From: Chloroflexota bacterium
Lineage (GTDB): Bacteria; Chloroflexota; UBA6077
Length of the DNA: 7,979 nt
Assembly (NCBI GenBank): GCA_021788565.1
Contig: JAJYKO010000216.1
Span: 1 to 7,979, forward strand
Direction of reading: 5' to 3'
In this document: positions 1 through 5,717 of the stretch, in pieces
Layout of the letters: each line of letters starts with the position of its first letter
Numbering within the stretch: the first letter of the stretch is position 1
Notes under the pieces: generated by a model
What the model saw: only the letters and a program-made list of their open reading frames with translations
The model's database searches: none
Told to the model about the DNA's origin: nothing
Made by a program: the position numbers and the translations under genes

Positions 1-122
1 GTGGCGAGCAGCCGGCCGGTGCCGATCAATAGCTCGGCCCCGTCCAGGATCTCCCTCGCCCGAGGGGTCAGGCCCGATATCCCGTCGGACCCGACGCCGA
101 CGACGTAGACCTTGTTCTCCAC
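1..122 (-). CDS. cbiE: CbiE-type precorrin-6Y / cobalt-precorrin-7 C5-methyltransferase, N-terminal fragment
   Basis: Only the first 40 codons are inside the window; the gene continues past position 1. The N-terminus contains KVYVVGVGSDGISGLTPRA followed by an ILDGAELLIGTGRLLA stretch. This is the glycine-rich first beta strand and SAM-binding loop typical of tetrapyrrole methylases of the CbiE/CobL kind. Family members methylate C5 of the corrin ring, and when CbiT is fused they also methylate C15 and decarboxylate; whether a CbiT part follows cannot be seen. The start is ambiguous. A GTG at 122 has a weak TGAGG five bases upstream. An in-frame CTG at 140 sits six bases after a perfect AGGAGGT (147-153). 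The two ATGs at 136 and 133 are in another frame that closes quickly. The gene lies about 100 bases downstream of cbiX-cbiD and is probably co-transcribed with it. Confidence 0.82.
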   Translation of the reverse strand, partial: MENKVYVVGVGSDGISGLTPRAREILDGAELLIGTGRLLA

Positions 123-152
123 TGCTGCCTCATCATGCAGGTTCTGACCTCC

Positions 153-229
153 TGGAATCGAGACTTCGGTCGGCGGTTCCGGGATACCGCCCGCTAAAGA
201 GTCGATTCCAGGGCCGTCGAATCGACTCT
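153..229 (-). promoter_or_regulatory. Overlapping alternative hairpins between cbiX-cbiD and cbiE
   Basis: An 11-bp perfect inverted repeat (198-208 with 219-229, 10-base loop) begins at the cbiX-cbiD stop codon and is followed on the minus strand by only TTT, so it is at best a weak terminator. Its inner arm (202-210) can instead pair perfectly for 9 bp with 153-161. That segment abuts the AGGAGGT ribosome-binding site of cbiE. The two pairings cannot coexist. The hairpin may stabilise the 3' end of the upstream message or tune cbiE translation; this role is inferred from base pairing alone. Confidence 0.45.
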
Positions 230-1740
230 CACTGTGCACTGCTGCCCCTTCCCATTGGTGCGCCGTCGAAGTCCACCAGGAGGCATTCCACGGCCAGCCT
301 GCCGTCCACGTGGGCGCTGCAGTTTTCCGCGGCCTTCCGGCACATGAGGTCGAACGCGCGAGTCAATCCGCGTGCCCGGACGATCTCGGCGAAGTGGCGC
401 CCGGTGTTCACCTCGGTGATCTCTTTGACGGTGCCGGGGTCCGCCCCGCTTTCGGCGGCGATCCCGGCCAGGAAGCTCTGTTCCATCAGCGAGTTGCTCA
501 CATGGGTCTGAAGGTGACCTGCCGCCAGCTTGGAGAGCTTGCCGATCATGACACACAAGGTGGCTTGTCGCACACCCCGCGCTACGCATTCCTCCAGGGC
601 GAAGTCCATAAAGTCCCCGACCTGCACGAACGCTTCTTCCTGCAGGTCCAGCAGCGCCTGGGCGAATCGCTCCGTCCGCCGTCCAGTGGTGAGGACTACC
701 TGCCGGCAGCCGGTTGCCATGGCGACGGAGAGCGCCTGCGAGATGCTTGCCGTGTAGGCCGCAGACGAGAAGGGGACGACGATGCCGGTGGTCCCCAGTA
801 TAGAGATGCCGCCCACGATGCCCAGCCGGTGGTTGAGCGTCCTCCTGGCGTACGCCTCGCCGGCCGGTACGGAGATGACTACCTTGACCCCTCGCTCCGT
901 CAGCGCATCCCCCAGGGCCTCGGTGACTGCTTCCCTGATCATCTGTCGCGGCACCGGGTTGATGGCGGCCGAGCCGACCGGCAGCTCGAGGCCCGGTTTG
1001 GTGATGGTGCCCACTCCCTCCCCGCCATCTATGGCGATCCCATGCTCCTCCTGCCACTGGACCTCGGCGCAGATCTCAGCATGGTCGGTGACGTCCGGAT
1101 CGTCGCCAGCATCCTTGATCACGGAGCAGCGAACGCGGTCGAGGTGAATCTCGCACCGCCCCACGGGGAGTCGAGCGCGCTGGCCGGTGGGCAGTGGAAT
1201 CTCGATCTGAATGACCCGTTTCTGCGACAGCAGAACCTCGGCAGCGGCCTTTGCGGCCGCGGCGGCACATGCACCGGTGGTGTAGCCCGTCCGAAGAGGG
1301 CGATTGGAGGGTGGATCGACCATGTCTGCTTCGATAGATTCCTCCGACGCCGTCGCCTCACCGTCGATGCCTGCCATGCACTCCTCCATGCGGTCTACGA
1401 CGATGTCGAGCAGCTTCGGGTGGTGCGCGAACGGCTTCCCGAAGGCGAACCGAACGTTCGGGTGGAGGACCTTGAGGATATCCACCACCTCGGGCAGGTC
1501 CTGCTGCAGGTGAAGCCCGACGTGCAAGAAGTAGGGGATCAGCAGCACGGTATCGGCACCCTGGAGGATACAGCTCTTAGCGGCTTCCTCGATGGTCGGG
1601 AAGTTCCTCTGCATGAAGCCGACTTCGACTATTCTGCACTTCCCGCTATCCTTTAGGGCCTGTGCTACCTCAAATAGACCGTCGTTGGCGTTCTCTCCGC
1701 GGCTACCGTGGGCGAGAAGCACGACGCCTAGCTCTCCCAT
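229..1740 (-). CDS. cbiX-cbiD: Fused sirohydrochlorin cobaltochelatase (CbiX) and cobalt-precorrin-5B C1-methyltransferase (CbiD)
   Basis: The product is 503 residues. Residues 1-125 form a short-type CbiX: LLAHGSRGEN near the start (His11) and PYFLHVGLHLQQDLPE (His73, His77) carry the metal-site histidines expected of a chelatase that inserts Co2+ into sirohydrochlorin. An acidic, probably flexible linker (about 126-147) leads into CbiD, beginning at LRTGYTTGACAAAAAKAA (149-166). CbiD then shows VIKDAGDDPDVT (208-219), GVGTITKPGL (242-251), NPVPR (261-265) and LGIVGGISILGTTGIV (306-321). CbiD methylates C1 of cobalt-precorrin-5B with SAM in the anaerobic pathway. The ATG at 1740 is chosen because AGGAGG (1750-1755) lies nine bases upstream; the frame stays open further upstream, but that part would be translated repeat sequence. 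Each half has about the normal length of its stand-alone family, so this looks like an intact fusion. It follows cbiO after a 155-base gap holding a palindromic element. Confidence 0.93.
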   Translation of the reverse strand: MGELGVVLLAHGSRGENANDGLFEVAQALKDSGKCRIVEVGFMQRNFPTIEEAAKSCILQGADTVLLIPYFLHVGLHLQQDLPEVVDILKVLHPNVRFAFGKPFAHHPKLLDIVVDRMEECMAGIDGEATASEESIEADMVDPPSNRPLRTGYTTGACAAAAAKAAAEVLLSQKRVIQIEIPLPTGQRARLPVGRCEIHLDRVRCSVIKDAGDDPDVTDHAEICAEVQWQEEHGIAIDGGEGVGTITKPGLELPVGSAAINPVPRQMIREAVTEALGDALTERGVKVVISVPAGEAYARRTLNHRLGIVGGISILGTTGIVVPFSSAAYTASISQALSVAMATGCRQVVLTTGRRTERFAQALLDLQEEAFVQVGDFMDFALEECVARGVRQATLCVMIGKLSKLAAGHLQTHVSNSLMEQSFLAGIAAESGADPGTVKEITEVNTGRHFAEIVRARGLTRAFDLMCRKAAENCSAHVDGRLAVECLLVDFDGAPMGRGSSAQ

Positions 1741-1788
1741 GTTGTGTATCCTCCTATTGCCCGGTCGTGCCCCAAAATGTCCACTAAT

Positions 1789-1871
1789 CCTGTAGGGGCC
1801 GCGTGACGCGAGCGAGCGCAGCGTCACGCCCTGCCGGCCCGCGGGCGGCCAGAGACGGCCGCCCCTACAGG
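1789..1871. repeat. Three-stem palindromic repeat element (REP/MITE-like) between cbiO and cbiX-cbiD
   Basis: An outer 11-bp perfect inverted repeat (CCTGTAGGGGC at 1789-1799 with GCCCCTACAGG at 1861-1871) encloses two further perfect hairpins. One is 9 bp, GCGTGACGC (1801-1809) with GCGTCACGC (1821-1829). The other is 8 bp, GGGCGGCC (1843-1850) with GGCCGCCC (1857-1864), and its right arm overlaps the outer arm. The layout resembles dispersed non-coding palindromes seen in many copies in some high-GC genomes. Only one copy is in this window, so repeat status is inferred. It may act as a transcript-stabilising or terminating structure after cbiO. Confidence 0.6.
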
Positions 1872-1895
1872 TACTGTTAGGCGCACCAGGCCCGG

Positions 1896-2630
1896 CTACC
1901 ATCCGTCATCCGGGGTGATGAGCCCTACCAACTCACGATTGTCGAAAACCGCCTCCGGCGTGTCGGTGGCCAGCACCCGCCCAGAGTCCATCACGGCTAC
2001 TAGGTCCGCCCACCAGCGCGCGATTCTCATATCGTGGGTGGCCATGATCACGGCAGTGCCGTGGCCGGCCAACCTATCGAAGATGGCCAGGATCTGTCTG
2101 CGCATCCAGGGGTCGACGCTGCCGGTGATTTCGTCGACCAAGAGGACCCGTGGATCCATCGCCAGGACCCCGGCTAGTGCCGCCCTCGTCTTCTGTCCGC
2201 CGCTCATGGCGTGGGTTGGACGGTCAAGCAGTTCGGTGATTTCGCACATCTCGGCCGCCACTTGCACCCTGCGGCGTGTCTCCTCCTCCGGGAGACCAAG
2301 GTTGAGGGGACCGAAACTGATGTCCTGCGCAACGCTTGCGCTGAACAGCTGGTCCTCCGGATCCTGGAAGACTATGCCCACCTGACGGCGAAGCTCGATC
2401 AACGACTGGCGATCGTAGGTGACGGGGCGGCCGTCAATGCGTACGGTGCCCGAATCGGGACGGAGGACCCCGTTGCAGTGCAGGAAGAGCGTCGACTTGC
2501 CGGACCCGTTCCGGCCGACGACCGCCATCTTGGAGCCCGCCGGCGCGCTGAGCGAAGCCCCTCGTAGGGCAGGCGCCGGCTGTCCCGGGTAGCGGTAGTG
2601 GACGTCGTCCACCTCCAGAATTGGGTTCAT
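1896..2630 (-). CDS. cbiO: Cobalt ECF transporter ATPase CbiO
   Basis: The product is 244 residues, normal for an energy-coupling-factor ATPase. It hydrolyses ATP on the cytoplasmic face to drive cobalt uptake through CbiM with CbiQ. Visible motifs in order are Walker A GRNGSGKST (39-47), the Q-loop VFQDPEDQ (Gln89), an ABC signature MSGGQ (142-146, Met replacing the usual Leu), Walker B VLLVDE (162-167, catalytic Glu167) and the H-loop ATHD (His199). The ATG at 2630 overlaps the cbiQ stop as ATGA, indicating translational coupling. An upstream in-frame ATG at 2690 would only add residues encoded inside cbiQ. The ribosome-binding site is weak (GGGCGG), consistent with coupling. It could serve another metal by motif alone, but CbiM, CbiN and the corrin genes make cobalt by far the most likely substrate. 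Confidence 0.95.
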   Translation of the reverse strand: MNPILEVDDVHYRYPGQPAPALRGASLSAPAGSKMAVVGRNGSGKSTLFLHCNGVLRPDSGTVRIDGRPVTYDRQSLIELRRQVGIVFQDPEDQLFSASVAQDISFGPLNLGLPEEETRRRVQVAAEMCEITELLDRPTHAMSGGQKTRAALAGVLAMDPRVLLVDEITGSVDPWMRRQILAIFDRLAGHGTAVIMATHDMRIARWWADLVAVMDSGRVLATDTPEAVFDNRELVGLITPDDGW

Positions 2631-3388
2631 GCGACCGCCCGGATCAGGAAGAGGCTGGCGACCACGCCCGTCCCCAACCATGGCAGCCACCGGTCGCCAC
2701 GGTAGGCGGCGGGAAGCACCTTCAACTCGCCGGAGTAACCCCTGCTCTCCAGTGCGATCTGTAGCCTACGGCTTCGGTGGCAGGCGTCCACGAACAGCTG
2801 TCCTGCCAGTACCCCGGCGCTGGACATTCCCCTTGATAGATTCACGTAGCCCAGCCGGCTCTCCTGGGCAGTGTGTATCCGAGTCAGACTATCCAGAAGG
2901 GTGAAGAGGAAACGGTAGATCAGCGTCATCAGATCGATCAGCAGGGCCGGTGTCCTGAGACGCCGCAGGGCGTCGATGACGTCCACGAGCGGCGTGGTAA
3001 GGGCAAGGAAGTTCATGGCCGCCGTCCCGCCTAGCGCTCGCGTCGCCAGTCGGAGAGCGGTATCTAAGGATCCGGGAGTGCAGCCTACCCACAGCGGCCC
3101 CAGGTTCCAACTCCAGCCGATCTCCGGAGGCGTAGTGGCTATGCTCAAGGCGACCCCGACGACCGCGAGCAGCAGGAAGAGTGCCTCCGCGAACAGAACC
3201 CTTCCGAATAGTAGGACCGGCAGCCCTCCCCAGCGGCTGGCCAGAAGCCACATCCAGGCGGCAGCGAGCAGGCCCACCATCGGCCGGTCCAGCACCAGGC
3301 AGAGCACAATAACCGTTAGCGCGAGCCCTGCCTTGTACATGGGATCCACACCCCGTGCGCGGCTGGAGTAGGCGTAGCGGTCAATCAT
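2627..3388 (-). CDS. cbiQ: Cobalt ECF transporter transmembrane component CbiQ
   Basis: The product is 253 residues. CbiQ is the T-component that couples ATP hydrolysis by CbiO to the substrate-binding CbiM in the membrane. It begins [19 protein letters not shown], a typical CbiQ N-terminus, followed by hydrophobic segments at about 20-50, 60-83 and 115-135 and one near the C-terminus (235-253). Between them lie the basic cytoplasmic coupling helices, with RLGYVNLSRG (178-187) and ALESRGYSG (212-220) as the two Arg-containing coupling motifs. The ATG at 3388 is preferred because it overlaps the last eight bases of cbiN (ATGATTGA). A longer version starting at 3475 would add a polar stretch encoded within cbiN. 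The stop overlaps the cbiO start. Confidence 0.93.
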   Translation of the reverse strand: MIDRYAYSSRARGVDPMYKAGLALTVIVLCLVLDRPMVGLLAAAWMWLLASRWGGLPVLLFGRVLFAEALFLLLAVVGVALSIATTPPEIGWSWNLGPLWVGCTPGSLDTALRLATRALGGTAAMNFLALTTPLVDVIDALRRLRTPALLIDLMTLIYRFLFTLLDSLTRIHTAQESRLGYVNLSRGMSSAGVLAGQLFVDACHRSRRLQIALESRGYSGELKVLPAAYRGDRWLPWLGTGVVASLFLIRAVA

Positions 3389-3728
3389 GGTCCTGATCTG
3401 CCTTCTGACCAGCCGTGCTGTTGCCGGCCGATCGACCCCGCTTGTAGCCGAAGAAGTACCCGATGAAGCCTGCACCCAGGGCGGCCTGCACCGAGAACAG
3501 GAAGCTCTCCACCTCGGGTCCAGGGGGCGTCCAGAGCGGCGTGAACCACGGCTTCGCGTTGGGGTCGATCGACGCTATCTCGTTCACGGCTGCGTTATCT
3601 GTGCCACCAAACTCGGAGCCTGTCCGAATCACCAGGGGCACGACCACCAGGGCAACCACCGCGGCGATCAGCAGCCAGTTGACGGCCGGCCGAAAGCCGC
3701 GTCGCGCGACCTGCCGGTTTCTATCCAT
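3381..3728 (-). CDS. cbiN: Cobalt transport protein CbiN
   Basis: The product is 115 residues with two membrane helices (about 17-35 and 77-94) and an extracytoplasmic loop between them. The loop holds the family signature: [10 protein letters not shown] (42-51), [18 protein letters not shown] (58-75) and [18 protein letters not shown] (78-95). CbiN is the small accessory subunit that assists metal loading of CbiM in Cbi-type ECF systems; nickel systems often use a different extra subunit, so its presence supports cobalt specificity. The C-terminal tail is polar (KADQDHD). Its ATG overlaps the cbiM stop by eight bases (ATGGATAG), and its own stop overlaps the cbiQ start, giving a tightly coupled M-N-Q-O string. 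Confidence 0.93.
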   Translation of the reverse strand: MDRNRQVARRGFRPAVNWLLIAAVVALVVVPLVIRTGSEFGGTDNAAVNEIASIDPNAKPWFTPLWTPPGPEVESFLFSVQAALGAGFIGYFFGYKRGRSAGNSTAGQKADQDHD

Positions 3729-4488
3729 TCTGTAGCCCCCTGACGTTCAAAGTCTTCAACTCGTCGGGTGCCATGCCACGAAGCGCGTTGACGATCAGGA
3801 CGGTGAGGATCCCCTCGCTGATAGCCAGGGGAACCTGGGTGACGGCGAAAATTGTCCCGAACTTGACGAAGGAAGCGACGATCCCACCTATCGGGTCCGG
3901 GTAGGCCAGCGCAAGCTGCAGCGATGTGGTGACGTAGGTGAGCCAGTCGGCCAGGACGGCGGCGAGGAAGACCGCCAACCAGGTTGGAGATCGGCCGGCC
4001 AGTCCTCGCCAGACGGCCCAGCCCGCTATGGGGCCGACTATCCCCATGCTCACGGTGTTTGCACCGAGGGTGGTAAGTCCGCCGTGGGCCAGAAGCAGTG
4101 CCTGGAACAGAAGGACGATTCCGCCCAGGACGCTCATGATGGAAGGGCCAAAGAGGATAGCGCCGAGCCCCGTGCCGGTAGGGTGGCTGCTGGATCCGGT
4201 GACGCTGGGCATTTTCAACGCGCTGAGCACGAAAGTGAAGGCCCCCGCCAGCCCGAGCAGCAGACGCGTTTCCGGTTTTTCCGCGACCAACAGGCTGACG
4301 CGCCGGAAGCCTACCACCCAGAACGGGGCCGCGACCGCGAACCAGAACGCGGCCCAGAAGGGCGAAAGGAAGCCTTCCATGATGTGCATCTCCTGGGGCT
4401 TCGCGTAGGCTATCTGAGCCCCCGCGAGCAGCAGCGCCAGTGCCGCCCACGCCCCCGCGGCCTTCGTCGGTCTGCGATAACTCCTCAT
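3721..4488 (-). CDS. cbiM: Cobalt ECF transporter substrate-binding protein CbiM
   Basis: The product is 255 residues. It starts with an apparent signal peptide: basic residues 1-9, a hydrophobic core at 12-24 and a likely cleavage after AYA (27-29). This is followed by the CbiM hallmark [11 protein letters not shown] (33-43). In this family the His directly after the Met near the mature N-terminus helps bind the metal (here Met34-His35). A second signature, [17 protein letters not shown] (94-110, His102), is also intact. Several membrane helices follow to about residue 240. CbiM captures Co2+ in the membrane and passes it inward with CbiQ and CbiO. The ATG at 4488 has AGG only four bases away, a short spacing. 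The alternative start at Met34 would lose the signal peptide and has AGGAG directly against the ATG, so the longer form is preferred. Confidence 0.93.
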   Translation of the reverse strand: MRSYRRPTKAAGAWAALALLLAGAQIAYAKPQEMHIMEGFLSPFWAAFWFAVAAPFWVVGFRRVSLLVAEKPETRLLLGLAGAFTFVLSALKMPSVTGSSSHPTGTGLGAILFGPSIMSVLGGIVLLFQALLLAHGGLTTLGANTVSMGIVGPIAGWAVWRGLAGRSPTWLAVFLAAVLADWLTYVTTSLQLALAYPDPIGGIVASFVKFGTIFAVTQVPLAISEGILTVLIVNALRGMAPDELKTLNVRGLQNG

Positions 4489-4514
4489 CTCACCTGTCTC
4501 AACTCTCTCTTGCC

Positions 4515-4532
4515 GATGGATCCGATGGATCC
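4515..4532. repeat. Two tandem copies of GATGGATCC in the cbiM leader
   Basis: Positions 4515-4523 and 4524-4532 are identical 9-base units (GATGGATCC, each containing a GGATCC palindrome). They lie about 27 bases upstream of the cbiM start, between the attenuator-like structures and the ribosome-binding site. They may simply be replication slippage; a regulatory role is not evident. Confidence 0.5.
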
Positions 4533-4550
4533 TTAGGTCCGGAAGCGGGC

Positions 4551-4638
4551 GTTGTCCCTAACGCCGGCGGTAGATCGAAAAACCGCCCGGGTTGGGACAA
4601 CCCAGGCTCCGAGTCATCAGGTCACGTGCCCCGGAGCC
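4551..4638 (-). promoter_or_regulatory. Attenuator-like set of mutually exclusive stems upstream of cbiM
   Basis: Starting eight bases after the cbiC stop, the minus-strand transcript can form stem A (GGCTCCG 4638-4632 with CGGAGCC 4611-4605). It can also form stem C (GTTGTCCC 4601-4594 with GGGACAAC 4558-4551), which encloses a small hairpin D (GGCGGT 4587-4582 with ACCGCC 4571-4566). Stems A and C both compete with the terminator hairpin at 4585-4607. This A/C versus terminator arrangement is what transcription attenuators and riboswitches use. I do not recognise a known aptamer core. The pairings are seen directly, and regulation of cobalt uptake is inference. Confidence 0.5.
4578..4607 (-). 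terminator. Intrinsic terminator-like hairpin between cbiC and cbiM
   Basis: On the minus strand GCCTGGGTTG (4607-4598), a three-base loop and CAACCCGGGC (4594-4585) form a 10-bp stem with one G-U pair. It is followed after GG by five T residues (4582-4578). It would stop part of the transcription leaving cbiC before cbiMNQO unless the alternative stems form. Confidence 0.6.
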
Positions 4639-4646
4639 CGAGCCGA

Positions 4647-5285
4647 CTACTCCTTGATTGCCAGTTTCAGCAGCGCGTTGACCGTCGCGACCGCGATCGT
4701 ACTCCCTCCTCTCGTTCCCTCGACCGTGATGTAGGGGACAGGCGGCGCCATCTGCACCAACTCGGACTTCGACTCCGCCGCCCCTACAAAGCCGACGGGA
4801 GTGCCCACGACAAGGGCCGGAGGGGCCAGTCCGTTATCCAGGGAGTCCAGCAAGGCGAACAGTGCAGTGGGTGCGTTCCCTATCGCCACGACCGCGCCGG
4901 GGATTCTCGACCTTAGATGGACTATGGCCGCGGCTCCCCTCGTTATTCCCCGCTCTTGCGCTAGCTCCACCGTAGCGGGGTCGTCGATGGCGCACATCAC
5001 CTCGCAGCCGAGCCTGTCTGCCAACCTACGGTTGATCCCGGCGGCAAGCATCTTAACGTCTGTGATGATCGTTCGGCCCTCGCGAAGCGCCCTCACGCCC
5101 GACTCGACGGCTTTCGGGTGGATTCGCAGCAGCCCCGCTATCGACGGGTCGCCTGTGGTGTGAACTATCCGCCGGACGATCGGCCACTCGGGGGCAGCTT
5201 GATCGAGGTCTGGAAGGATACTCGCTATGATCTCGAAGCTTCTCGACTCGATCTGATCCGGACGGATAAAAGGGCGTGTCTTCAA
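4647..5285 (-). CDS. cbiC: Precorrin-8X / cobalt-precorrin-8 methylmutase CbiC (CobH)
   Basis: The product is 212 residues, the usual family length. The enzyme moves the C11 methyl group of (cobalt-)precorrin-8 to C12, giving (hydrogeno)cobyrinic acid. VRRIVHTTGDPS (37-48) holds the catalytic histidine, His42. Further family signatures are AIGNAPTALF (134-143), VGTPVGFVGAAESK (160-173) and VEGTRGGSTIAVA (188-200). The name CbiC is chosen over CobH because of the CbiX/CbiD neighbours. Translation appears to start at a TTG (5285-5283), eight bases after AGGGGA (5299-5294); no ATG or GTG precedes the conserved region. It is the first gene behind the B12 riboswitch leader and is separated from cbiM by about 160 bases carrying terminator-like structures. 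Confidence 0.94.
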   Translation of the reverse strand: MKTRPFIRPDQIESRSFEIIASILPDLDQAAPEWPIVRRIVHTTGDPSIAGLLRIHPKAVESGVRALREGRTIITDVKMLAAGINRRLADRLGCEVMCAIDDPATVELAQERGITRGAAAIVHLRSRIPGAVVAIGNAPTALFALLDSLDNGLAPPALVVGTPVGFVGAAESKSELVQMAPPVPYITVEGTRGGSTIAVATVNALLKLAIKE

Positions 5286-5313
5286 GGTCGTGTTCCCCTG
5301 TCTAAAGTAAAGC

Positions 5314-5393
5314 GGCGACCAAACCCGCGGGGTCTTTGGCTCGTGGTCCTGTACTGGCGCGCCTTGATTCCCAGAGACCCCGCGGGTTTCGCC
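5314..5393. repeat. 80-base long-armed hairpin in the cbiC leader
   Basis: A perfect 15-bp inverted repeat (AAACCCGCGGGGTCT 5321-5335 with AGACCCCGCGGGTTT 5375-5389) extends inward to 19 positions with one mismatch. Past a 3-base bulge it extends outward by GGCG (5314-5317) paired with CGCC (5390-5393). The 31-base loop has no open frame of note. It sits between the riboswitch terminator and the cbiC ribosome-binding site, so every read-through transcript would carry it. A MITE-like insertion or an mRNA-stabilising structure is plausible; there is no T-run that would make it an intrinsic terminator. Confidence 0.6.
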
Positions 5394-5399
5394 TGGGCT

Positions 5400-5456
5400 C
5401 CGGTCCAGTCTCGCCGGACTCCTTGCTCGCTGCGTAACCTGGAGAGTACCGGTCCA
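5400..5456. repeat. Direct repeat CCGGTCCA flanking the leader spacer
   Basis: CCGGTCCA occurs at 5400-5407 and again at 5449-5456, between the riboswitch terminator and the long hairpin. The spacer also holds GTCC/GGAC pairs. No gene or recognised motif is visible in this stretch. Confidence 0.35.
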
Positions 5457-5496
5457 ACAACAAAAAGTCCCCTGCCCGAGAATGTGGACAGGGGAC
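5454..5496 (-). terminator. Intrinsic terminator of the cobalamin riboswitch
   Basis: On the minus strand GTCCCCTG (5496-5489), a 14-base loop and CAGGGGAC (5474-5467) form a perfect 8-bp GC-rich stem followed directly by TTTTTGTTGTTGG (5466-5454). It lies about 55 bases after the aptamer. This is the position expected of an expression platform that stops transcription when B12 is bound. Confidence 0.85.
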
Positions 5497-5551
5497 CGAT
5501 CCTTTCAGATGGCGGCTGTTGTCCTCGTCCTCGAAGGCCGTAAACAGCTGG

Positions 5552-5662
5552 CAAAGGCAGGCGTCCTGGCTTATCGACCACGAACTCGCGGCCGCATCAC
5601 AGTTGCGGGACAGCGCCGGCTTCTCACCGGCTTCGCTCTTAGCCCCTCAGGGGGAACCTTTG
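5552..5662 (-). ncRNA. Cobalamin (B12) riboswitch, compact form
   Basis: The minus strand contains the hallmark core GAAGCCGGTGAGAAGCCGGC, then GTCCCGCAACTGTGAT (about 5611-5596), and the 3' B12 box AAGCCAGGACGCCTGCC (5572-5556). A closing P1 stem CAAAGG (5662-5657) with CCTTTG (5557-5552) delimits an aptamer of about 111 bases. Only about 23 bases separate the AACTGTGAT segment from the B12 box, so the large peripheral arms of the classical class are missing. It controls the cbiC-cbiMNQO-cbiXD-cbiE operon; ligand binding should favour the downstream terminator. Recognition is by motif, and the ligand subtype (adenosyl- or methyl-/aquo-cobalamin) cannot be decided here. Confidence 0.92.
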
Positions 5663-5687
5663 TCTCTGACTATTCGATTGTGAGGTG

Positions 5688-5717
5688 ATCCTAGCACGCG
5701 CGGGGCCACAGCGTCAA
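5688..5717 (-). promoter_or_regulatory. Sigma-70-type promoter of the cobalamin operon
   Basis: On the minus strand TTGACG (5717-5712) and TAGGAT (5693-5688) are separated by 18 bases. Transcription would start near 5680, about 20 bases before the riboswitch P1 stem, which is a typical layout. Confidence 0.7.

Noticed and set aside
198..229. tRNA-like T-arm in the GTCGATTCCA / GTCGAATCGAC region.
   Set aside because: No acceptor stem, anticodon arm or CCA-proximal structure surrounds it; it is explained by simple inverted repeats.
310..1656. A 448-codon open frame on the plus strand.
   Set aside because: It lies antisense to cbiX-cbiD, whose domains are clearly recognisable, and its translation shows no known motif. 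Long antisense frames are expected in high-GC coding DNA.
4551..4638. NiCo (czcD) riboswitch, suggested by a GGGACAAC segment next to cobalt transport genes.
   Set aside because: The conserved junction segments I recall for that aptamer and its four-stem order are not found, so it is described only as an unidentified attenuator-like structure.
5286..5466. Possible T-box or second riboswitch in the cbiC leader, suggested by the GGTACC-like and CGCGGG segments.
   Set aside because: The conserved T-box sequence AGGGTGGNACCGCG is absent and no T-run follows the long hairpin.
5282..5581. A 99-codon minus-strand frame across the cbiC leader.
   Set aside because: It covers the end of the riboswitch, the terminator and the long hairpin, and has a low-complexity Arg/Pro/Gly-rich product. 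The RNA features explain the sequence better.
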